Source: Iris pallida
Lineage: Eukaryota; Streptophyta; Magnoliopsida; Asparagales; Iridaceae
NCBI GenBank assembly: GCA_029216955.1
Contig: JANAVB010033216.1
Location: 6,931,138-6,995,137 of the forward strand
Length of the DNA stretch: 64,000 nucleotides
Direction: 5' to 3'
In this document: positions 55,456 through 64,000 of the stretch, one piece after another
Numbering within the stretch: the first letter of the stretch is position 1
Layout: each line of letters opens with the position of its first letter
Notes under the pieces: model-generated
The model's input: the letters and a program-made list of their open reading frames with translations, nothing else
What the model was told of the DNA's origin: nothing
Database searches by the model: none
Made by a program: the position numbers and the translations under genes

Positions 55456-58400
55456 GTAACGCCCCAGAACCAGAATACTGGAGAGCGGGGGCGAACATAG
55501 CCAGCTACGTATGTTGAAGTACAACCCACCTCGCTATACGGTCACGGCTGTCTAGATACGTGAGGGTTTATCTACAAGCCATCAGTCACCTAGGGTCATG
55601 AACAAGCCTATTGTCTCAATCTCAAGCAAGCAATAACAGTTTACAAGATGTCAGAACACCAAATATACAATAGTAAGGCGTCCCGTACATTACATACTTG
55701 GATGATCACGAAGCTAGTCGTACAAAATGTCAAGACTAGCAAGAGTTTCAGTCATATATGATCAATCCTAGGATTCGTCAATCATGTTACAGCCCGTAGG
55801 CAGACAGTAAATAAAGGTGCAATACGAGCTAACACGTGCTCGCCAGCTAAACGCCTCAAAAGAATAATTTTACGATAAAGTAGGAGAACAAAATAAACCC
55901 ACTCGTTGCCAGGGTTACGCCTGGTGGTCACCATCTGGCTGAAAGTTAGGTAGATCCTCTGGAGCTGCTCCGATATCTGGCCATATAAAACCAGCTGGGT
56001 CAGACCCCAGAAAGAGCAAGTGCCACAAAAGAGGCTTCACTTAGGAACTAAAACCAGTACATCATAAATGAATATTAAAGATAATTATAAAGATACTAAT
56101 AATAACAGGGGCAACAATAATGAATTGAGCACGAGGAAACCATTCATGTAGCCAGGTCGCAACCCTTAAACCAAACAAGGACCGGGGTTGCAACCCTTCA
56201 CCTGAATAGAAACTCGTCTCAAATACTGCTGGTAAGGTAAAACATGATGACCTTGACATAGGGTGAAATAAGACAATAAATGAAGAGAGGATAAAGAACT
56301 GCTCCGGGAGCCAGGTTACAACCCTTAAACCAAATAAGGACCGGGGTTGTAACCCTTCACCTGAACAGAACCTTGCCCCTGATCTTTATTGTTAAGGCAA
56401 GCATAGTTAATCATGTCATCTCACAATCTTGTAAAACATGACGAGCATGACACGGGGTGCAATAGGACAATAAACGAGGAGAGGATACAGAACTACTCCG
56501 GGAGCCAGGTTACAACCCTTAAACCAAACAAGGACCGGAGTTGTAACCCTTCGCCTGAACAGAACTGGTCCCCTGATCATTATTGTTAAGGTAAGCATAC
56601 ATAAGCAAGAAGATATATGATAAGATAACCATGGAACTAATCGGATAGCCAAGTTACAATCCTTAAACCAAACAAGGACCGGGGTTATAACTCTTCATCT
56701 GAACGGAACTTGCTTTCTCATCATTTATCGATAAGTAAAGCACAAGGAATCAGGTCATGTTACAATCTTGTACAGGATCAGGACAAACTATATTGGGCTA
56801 GACTCCATCCAATCAATCACGGCCAAGCAATGAGTACGGCTTGATACTTTAACTAACTAGGGTTATCACAGGCCTAGTTACTAGCAAAATGCAATAAGAT
56901 TATTCCAACAGCCACAAGCCCTGCAGACCATCCAGGTTATCCAGGTCGAATATCCATCCATGGTGGGGGCAACACTTGACAGTGTGCTGGAAATGTGCCC
57001 TACTCATCGGCAGGCTACAAGTGCACTTGAGCGCCTAGATAACGGGATTGCCTGTAGCGGGGAAAATCTCTTCATGACTACTGAATTATTCTAGTTATTA
57101 GCCTTAGTCAATTTTTAGTAGGTACCCCTAACCGTGGTATTCAGGGATCCATACCCTAGATATGATGCAAGACAGTACTAGTTTATTGCACAAACACAAT
57201 CATCCACGGTGTCCAGGTTATCCATTCTTGTCTTGTCATGCAAGCCGTCGCAACAGCTTTTAACAGTTCCCATCATGCTTGCTTGTCATATCCTGTCATG
57301 TCATGTCATGTTTACTCCACACCATACCATGTATCGTTATTGATCCGGTCACATCACTCAATCCGTGCTTGTCAAGTCATGAAAAGTGTAAGGCTTTAGA
57401 AAGACAATCGGATGCACAAGGGCTCAAAGCTCTACGCGAGTGAGCCCCTACGCTAGGCCAAAGGCCTCAAGCGTAGAGTGGCTCTAGGCTAGCGCGACCA
57501 AGGGTGCACGTGGGTGGTTTTTTACGCTAGCCGGGCTTTATGCGAGCGAGATTATATGCGCGTAAGATTTTACGCACGTAGAATTCTACGCACGCAAACT
57601 CCCGAGCAAGACTCTACGCGAGTGAAACTCTACGCGAGGAAACACTCGGGCAAAACTTTACGCTCGCGAGAGTCTGCTCGAGCCACGGATTTTACGCGAG
57701 CACAATTTTACGCGAGTGGGAGAGCCCCGAGCGTAAAATTTATAGGAACTCAGCGTAAAACGGAGTACGCTGGCATGCAAATACGTGTGCGTAAAGGGCT
57801 AAAATAACACGCTGACACGTAAAACATGGGCGTAAAGGCTAAGCACTACGCTAACACGTTAGAACGTATGTGTAAAACTTCATCTTCTCCCTATGGCAAA
57901 TACAATCATGCATAAAAGCTCAGGAACTCGAGGAACTCCATTTCGGCCAAGACTTGGTGAAATCCGGCCATCCCAAAACCAAACTTACGTAAAATCAGAA
58001 TGCCTACTACAAGGAACTCTTAGTTTTCGAAAACAAGCCATTTTAGTAGATCAAAACCAAGAAGATCAAAATGCTAGAAACTTAGATCTATATGGAATGA
58101 GCCATGGAATTAAAAATGCTAAGTACTAAAGTGGCTTAAAATCTTGTGGAGAAGAAAATGGAACAATAAAAATTGAGTTCCTCCATGAAGCAAGTTGCAC
58201 TTGCCTAAACCTCTCTCTGGTAGGTGAGGAGAGTAATGGTGAGGAAGAAGAAGTAATGGAGAAGAAGTAATGAAGAGAGAGAGAGTTGGGCAGCTATTAA
58301 AGGAAGGGTGAGGGGGGGTAGGTGGGGGTTGGTCCACATGAAGAAAAACAATCCAAACCGAACCAAGTCAACCAAGCCAAACCAAGCAAGTGAAATACCA

Positions 58401-58476
58401 CAATAAGCCATGCAATGAGACGTTCAATATACGTACACGTATACCGAAATACATAATACGAACTATGGTCGTTACA
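55456..58476 (-). repeat. 5' LTR of element B (3021 bp)
   Basis: Same order of blocks as the 3' LTR, plus about 385 bases (55764-56145) that the 3' LTR lacks. Hairpin repeats lie at about 56152-56700 and the ACGCGAG/GCGTAAA block at 57428-57880. No protein gene. Confidence 0.88.
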
Positions 58477-60897
58477 GTTCTCCCCACCCAATCCCTAGTA
58501 GGGTCACACCCATGACTCATAGAAACCTCTAGTAACTGCCAAGTCTACTAGCATGCAATTCTATTGGCAGTTACTCCTAACCGTCGCACGTCTCATACGT
58601 ATCGGTGGCCGGCCGACTACGCGAGTACGTGTCCTACATGTCACTCACATCACGTAATAAAGTATGTGTCAAGGCCGCATGAGATATACCAATACCTCAT
58701 CAACAAAGGGGTGGTCACTAGACTAAGTCAATGCAAGAAAAATAAATAAAAGCGAGAAAAACGACCGACAAAGTCGCTTGCACCCAAGTGTGACTTGGAC
58801 GCACAGTTTTGTAATATCAACAAATAAGAAATACTGAAAATAAAAATTGAAAATAAGAATATATAAATCACAGAGTAAGGTGGCAAGGTATCTTGCCTGA
58901 TTCCGTGTTGTAAATATAAAACGCCGCTCCCGCGTCCATGCCTCCGGAACCCGACGCTCCTAGATAATTAATTAACTTGATTGAGTCACTACTTACGAAA
59001 CTTACGATACGACTTAATTAGTCAAATTAATGTGTTAAAATTATATTCAATCTCTCGTGGAACTATTTAGATCCATACATTCACACACAGGTTCCACGAG
59101 ACATCGAAATACAGTTTTAGGGTTTCTAACTTTTAATTAGTCGGTTATGCCCCTTCTTCAATAACATTCTTAAAAATCATATAAAAATCATAAAAATAAT
59201 ATTTAAACTAATTTTCTATAGATTTATCTCTGAAATTCTAGAATTAATATTTCTAAAGACATTTACGACTGGTTGATTACTAAGTCAGCTAGTATACCTG
59301 AAACTCACCCGGAACATAGTTAATGACTCAAAATTGCTAAAATAACTAAAAATATATTTTAAATAGCAATAAAATATTTTATTTTATATAATAATATCAG
59401 AGACACAAGGGTTGAGTTATACTACACGTTTGGGACATTCTAGGTCAGCCGGTTACCCGAAATTAGCTAGTTTTGACCTACAATTTTCTTGACCAGATTT
59501 GAGTTGCTAAATTTGTGAAAAAATACTTTAAAATCCTAATTTATATATATGAACACACATAAAATTCAGTTTCGAGAATAGGCACCAATAACTCATAGTT
59601 CCTTTATAATGGGGTTAATTTTGATCCTACCGAAACATGAATATTACGCTTATATTTCATGAAACCTTTATGGATGATTATACCTAACAAAAGCCATCAA
59701 AATATAATTTCTATAGAATTAATAACATATTTTCTACAAAATTTTAGTAAGCGTTTGAGATGGAAAGATTAGGATTTCTTACCAAAAGTCCTTGCTAGAG
59801 AGGTTGTAACGACTTCTCCTCGCCAAAGCTCCAATCTTTCTCGCTATCCTTGCTTTCTAATCCTCTTTTGGTGAGTATGAAAAGGTTGGCAATGGCTATA
59901 GATGGTTGGATGGAGAAGATGGAGTTTTTAGGGTTTGTTTTGAGGGGTTTCAGGGATGTATGGTGGAGAAGATGATTTTTTGTGAAGAATGGAGAGATGT
60001 GCAATGGAGGAGATGATGTATGGAGGCTATGGGGGTGAAGTTCTGCCTAAATTATGGAGAGGAGAATGGTTGGTCGGCTATGGAGGTGGAAATAAAGGAG
60101 GATTTAAGTTAGGGTTAGGGTTTGGGCTAAGTTGATGTATATATATGGGCTTTATTGGGTTGCATGTATGAAAAGGAGTGAGAATCCTTTTCCTATGGGA
60201 TATTCGGCCATGGGGGGGTTGCTTGGATGAAATCTATGGTGGGGCATGATTTGGTTGTTTGCTGAGTTGGCTAATTGATTGGATTGATGATTTAAAAAGG
60301 TGTTTCCTAATATAGAACTAATTAATTCTATCTATAGAATTTTAAGCCAAATCTAAATTTAAATACAAAAGTATATAATTATTAATATTTATTAATGCCC
60401 AACATGTCTACATAGGGTTGGGTTTGGCTTGGAAGAGGTTTGGGAAGGTTTGGTGCAACCGGGTCTCCTAAAAAGTCATAAAGGTTTTCTTAACTAATTA
60501 ATTAAATAAAAATATAATTTGTGCCATAATTTGAATGGTTAACATGCAAGAGATTATAATATGACCATAGCTTTCCTAACATGGCTAGCATGCTAGTTAA
60601 AGCACCTGACTACGCTAGGCATACCATACTTTCTAGTCATCTTGCATATTCAAACTCAACCCTGGCTATAGTCCTTTTATATAATATAAATAAGATAAAA
60701 ATAAATTAGAATTAAATAAAATCCAAAAATAATTTAAATATTCCTTTAAATTATGAGGGGTTTTACACTATTCTGTTCAACCAGCTAAGAGAGACTGCAT
60801 CAGTCTCAATTCTCTTGATTTCCAACCCGTCAAGGTCCAACGTTCTGATCGCATCCAATAAGTCAACCAAATGTCTCGCACGGAGCAGTACATTACA

Positions 60898-63800
60898 TAA
60901 TATACCACTCAGAAAAAGTTTCGTCTTCGAAACTTAAGAGAACAACTCATTCTACTAATTTACTTAGTCACAACAAGTTACTTATTCAGCCTCTATTCAA
61001 TATTTCGTTTTGACACTCTAGAAAATCTCGAGATTGTTATCCAACTCTACCACTTAATCCATCGTTGATTTAATCTGTCTTTATCTTTTCCAAAATACTT
61101 GCAATTTCTCATTGATTCACCAACATTCTTCCAGCATTGTTATCTTCATCGCAGCTTACCACTTCGTTTGGATTCATACACATATCTTAGGCATCCCCAA
61201 AATATATGCATTTCAGCCAAAGTTTGTGCTAGTGTGATTCGATAATCTCTTCTGACAGTGTTATCTCGGTCGCAACCTATCACTTCGTTTAGATCCATAC
61301 ACATACTTTTGGTGTCCCCAAAATATATGTATTTCAGCCAACTTTTGTGATGGTGCAATTTCGATAAACACGGTGCAACTCTCTTCCCAAAATATGACTT
61401 AGCATCCTTTCAATTGACTTATTATTTCATTCGCTCGCCAGAATCGCTATTCAAGCCACAACACTTAACATCAGGGACAACTCGGATAAGTTCTTTATTC
61501 AAGCACAATATTTCTAACATTTGGGCCAAAGGTCTAACTTAGCGCCAACCATACTAAGAGTTCACAAATCGAGATTGCAATTCTATTCCTTCTCGAGTCA
61601 AACAACATTTCCCACCGAGGCAATTTACCTTTCCTAAAAGATACAATTCGAGGGTCACACGGTGTAACCTTCTATCCAGCATAATATCCATCACGCAATG
61701 TCTCATTTCATCTTTCTTTGCCGACTATGAAATCACTAGCCAAACTTTCGGGCAACGATCCATCGCCAACTTGATAGGCAACATTTGAGGTTACTCTAGC
61801 TAACCGACTTTAGATACTGGTCGGACATCCCTATTATAAGCAGTCAATTCTATTTCATGGAATAATTTACTACTTGATACTTACGACAAGTCTCACCCAC
61901 ATTTACAATTCCCACTTAAGGCCGACATATAACTTTACAAGGATCAAATATCTCTAAGGCACAAGTTGAAGTATATACTTCCTTAGGTCATACTCATCAC
62001 CACCATCTCTTCTTCCATACCAAAAGGTCATCCTATGGTTCGCCAACGGCCACCTTATTATTCGGTCAAGTCTCTAAGGTTAGCTATTCCGACAGCTAAA
62101 CCTAATCATTAAGGTGACTTCCTAGAGTGGACGGCTACTAGGGTTATACTACTTTCTTATTCTTAGGGCTAACAAGCAACCAACAGTTCCAATGAACTCT
62201 ACCCAAACCTATGGGTATCAACTCAGTTTGAACAACTAATCGTCATTGTCGACTATACCGATAATTGGTTATGCAGCCCACAGTCGCTAGGGTCAAGTCT
62301 ATCTATCCAGGGTCATCCTCAAGGAACTTATTCCTACAGAGGCTCATTCTAGACTTATCCAACGATCGACTAAGGTCGATCTAGCAACATTACAGTCTAA
62401 TTCTCGATCTGACATACAATTTCCAGCAATCTAATCCATCAAGTAAATTCCCAATGATTCGATTTTTGTTCCAATTCTATCATACCCACACGGTTCTATA
62501 TACCGAGGCTAATTATTCAAAGGTTATCGATTCTGGCAGTCTCAACAGAACTATAGAATCATACTATTCGGTCTTGTATGATAAAGTCATACCACTAAGT
62601 CATAAGCCAGCAATCTATATCCCAACCGACAACCGTCTATACCGATATTATCCAACACGTTTCGTGGTTCTAAATCCTATTCGTTTCCCAGCCACCAAAA
62701 TCTGGTACGAACATTCTTAACATCTCAAACCACAAGGGTCAAGTAATTCATTCCATTCAATCTGACAATTCAGGTATCAATAACCATTCTATATGCAACA
62801 CGAATATTCTAAGTCATTACTTATTACTTTTGTGACACATTTCAAATCCTCCAACATACATACAATGACTACACCAACTCGTATTTTTACTGATTCTAAC
62901 CTTTGGTGATCAAGATGGATTAACATCTATCACACCTTAGGGTCAAGGCAAAGATTTCCAAAATTTATTCGAGTCACCGACAATATTTCCAAAACTTTTA
63001 ATTTAGCAACCAACTTGTAATAGACACACATGATTTCCATCCAACTACTCGTAACTATCATTCGATGTTCAAGGCCACCACATTCTCTAGCCAAATCTAT
63101 TATCCATAGTAAAGTAATTATCCGACCATTCTGAGTCATCACCCGACTGAGCAATTTTTAACCAAGCCACCTGTTACAATTTCTAACAATCTCGCTATCC
63201 CGCATAACGGTACCATCAACGAAAACTCGAGCCACCTAGAAATAAGGTATGACTCCTAGCTAAGTCTCGGCACTACCCAATACTCATAGATATATTGATT
63301 GCCATTCTACAAAAAGGGTCATGATACATCTCATTTTGAAGTGGTAGAGACAATATACCACTCAGAAATGAAGCCATTCCTAAACCATACCAAACCCAAG
63401 TCTATTTCGGACATTCGTGATCTAAATGATCACAACATAAAGCCAACATCTTGGGGTCTCAAGTCACAAGGCTACTACACATGAGTCAAATCAACAATCT
63501 CGTTGAACTCATCCATCAATTGTCCCATTCACGATTCTGTTCCAACGTCACATGCAATTCTCAATGTCTTACAGCACACATAGCCACATTTCTCTATTCC
63601 CATATTTCGAACATCATTCATAAACAGCATACTATGGCATCGAGTATTGGGTCATTAGTGTCCAAACTAACAACAATTATCATTCAGGGGCATCACAATA
63701 TATTTAGACTTATTATATGGAACATCCAGTGAGCAGCCAAGAGGGTCAATGAACTTTCAGACACGAACAACTTGAAATGATTACAGGAATAACAATAGTA

Positions 63801-63945
63801 TAATCGCGAAAGCAATCTTTGATTTAATCGCGGAAGTAACATTAAGTAATCGTGGAAGCAACTTTGGTTAATCGCCGATGCAACTTTGATTTGAAACGAA
63901 TCAAATAAGAGTCCAAGGACGTATAGCCATGCTCTGATACCAATT
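60898..63945 (-). other. Internal region of element I, no genes
   Basis: On minus it runs from the primer site to the 3' LTR junction (CTTAAGTTTCGAAGACGAAA then CTGAGTGGTATATTA at 60910-60898). A second copy of the CTGAGTGGTATATTG motif lies at 63365-63351. A duplicated block (ATATATGCATTTCAGCCAA at about 61200 and 61325, each after a CATACACATA segment) recurs about 126 bp apart. No frame above 100 codons and no retroelement protein motif. Confidence 0.75.
63931..63943 (-). promoter_or_regulatory. Primer binding site of element I (tRNA-iMet type)
   Basis: The plus strand reads GCTCTGATACCAA, the complement of TTGGTATCAGAGC. It lies two bases inside the LTR boundary on the minus strand, which fixes the orientation of I. 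Confidence 0.9.
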
Positions 63946-64000
63946 TGTCACACCCCAATAGGGAGAATCGTTCGACCTCACTTTGATTCATGCCGAATCG
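63946..64000 (-). repeat. 5' LTR of element I, only its 3' end in the window
   Basis: TGTCACACCCCAATAGGG is the minus-strand LTR terminus (ending GGGGTGTGACA). The next 55 bases resemble 33023-33075 at about two thirds of positions, including CTTTGATTCATG in both. Confidence 0.75.

Larger units (their letters stand above)
47812..58476 (-). mobile_element. Element B: decayed Tekay-type LTR retrotransposon with gag and pol
   Basis: LTRs lie at 47812-50447 (3' on minus) and 55456-58476 (5'), running from TGTAA-GACCATAG-like starts to CTGGTTCTGGGGCGTTACA. ATTCT and GTTCT flank it (47807-47811, 58477-58481), one mismatch. The minus strand encodes gag, protease, RT, RNase H and integrase in order, broken by seven stop codons and one frameshift. 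The integrase ends in a chromodomain-like tail, which with the gag and linker style points to the Tekay clade. The leader on minus (GTGGTGGCCCATGCAGGTC) is shared with A and C. Confidence 0.92.
35097..60767 (-). mobile_element. Element C: large non-coding Tekay-like LTR retrotransposon with nested B and CACTA
   Basis: LTRs of about 3.0 kb lie at 35097-38106 (3' on minus) and 47098-60767 (5', split by B). They start TGTAAAACCCCTCAT on minus and end GGACATTACA or GGGGCATTACA. CTATT flanks the whole (35092-35096, 60768-60772). The interior (38107-47097) has no gag or pol; without the CACTA element it is about 4.2 kb. Its leader on minus (TATTTTTGTGGTGGCCTATG) and tract region match A, so A and C are related non-autonomous families. 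Total span is 25.7 kb, of which about 10.2 kb is C itself. Confidence 0.9.
47098..60767 (-). repeat. 5' LTR of element C, split by element B
   Basis: Pieces 47098-47811 and 58477-60767 together align with the 3' LTR at 35097-38106, about 3.0 kb each. On minus it begins TGTAAAACCCCTCAT at 60767 and ends GGACTGGGGCATTACA at 47098, followed by the C leader. Several percent of positions differ between the LTRs. The region 58477-60767 has no gene. Confidence 0.88.
33023..60897 (-). repeat. 3' LTR of element I, split by element C
   Basis: The right piece (60773-60897) starts on minus with TGTAATGTACTGCTCCG after the tract region. The left piece (33023-35096) ends on minus with CGGGGCGTGATA. CTATT occurs on both sides of C. 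A TATAAATAG-type motif lies near 33492-33500. A stretch at 34560-34900 is rich in ATTCATT words. The left terminus has TA instead of TG and is less certain. Confidence 0.6.
33023..64000 (-). mobile_element. Element I: old non-coding E-like LTR retrotransposon, right end outside the window
   Basis: Read on minus: 5' LTR from beyond 64000 to 63946, primer site 63943-63931, interior 63945-60898, then a 3' LTR from 60897 to about 33023 that is split by element C. The leader after the primer site (GGTATCAGAGCATGGCTATA, CGTCCTTGGACT) matches element E. The 3' junction (GAGTGGTATATTA before TGTAATGTACTGCTCCG) parallels E (GAGTGGTGTATTA before TGTAGTGACCCGCTCCG). Without C the 3' LTR is about 2.2 kb and the interior 3.05 kb, close to E. 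The visible LTR ends differ at about a third of positions, so I is much older than E, or the left boundary is wrong. No protein gene. Confidence 0.7.

Noticed and set aside
62454..62720. 88-codon frame in element I
   Set aside because: It lies in the non-coding interior, shows no domain, and lies on the strand opposite to the element.
63931..63943. Possible tRNA gene fragment
   Set aside because: The match is only the 12-13 bases complementary to a tRNA 3' end next to an LTR, which is a primer site. No tRNA cloverleaf was recognised in the window.

Overview
This window looks like intergenic DNA from a flowering plant, probably a eudicot. It is built almost entirely of nested transposable elements, and I find no intact host protein gene, rRNA, tRNA or CRISPR array. 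The evidence is the plant Ty3/gypsy chromovirus lineages (Reina-like and Tekay-like polyproteins with C-terminal chromodomains), LTRs of 2-4 kb, initiator-methionine-tRNA primer sites, a CACTA transposon and Tourist-type MITEs. Element names A to J and S are labels used only here; families were assigned by reading motifs, not by database search.

Left half (1-31349). The oldest recognisable layer is G, a decayed minus-strand Ty3/gypsy element. Its gag zinc finger and protease start lie at 31065-31349, and its protease remainder and reverse transcriptase (RT) at 11807-12866. F, a solo LTR (12867-31064, target-site duplication (TSD) CCTAA/CCTGA), splits the G protease active site. F carries three MITEs and D, a nearly intact Reina-type element (15309-28261, TSD GCCCA). 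The D gag is in turn split by E, a young non-coding LTR element (15979-23090, TSD ATGAT). On the other side of G, a B-type LTR remnant J ends at 11806. J is cut by A, a plus-strand non-coding element (window start to 11688), whose 5' LTR is interrupted by S, a solo LTR related to F (168-4848, TSD ATTAT).

Right half (31350-64000). I is an old minus-strand E-like element. Its 5' LTR runs off the right edge, its primer site is at 63931-63943, its internal region at 60898-63945, and its 3' LTR spans 33023-60897. That 3' LTR is split by C (35097-60767, minus, TSD CTATT), a large non-coding relative of A. C holds a non-autonomous CACTA transposon in its internal region (40752-45563, TSD ATA) and a decayed Tekay-type element B in its 5' LTR (47812-58476, minus, TSD ATTCT/GTTCT). 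Between G and I, 31350-33022 holds a candidate solo LTR (H) and unresolved LTR-like DNA.

How the parts may work together. D and B carry protein genes. A, C, E and I keep only LTRs, leader and 3' polypurine-tract region, so they would need proteins from other copies. A and C share leader and tract motifs with B, while E and I share a tRNA-Met primer site and leader with each other. The most unusual signals are the ~450-bp palindrome and repeated KEE-rich protein fragments in the CACTA element, a ~200-bp AT palindrome, hairpin arrays in the B LTRs, a G-box cluster in S, and internal copies of the tract-adjacent motif in four separate non-coding elements.
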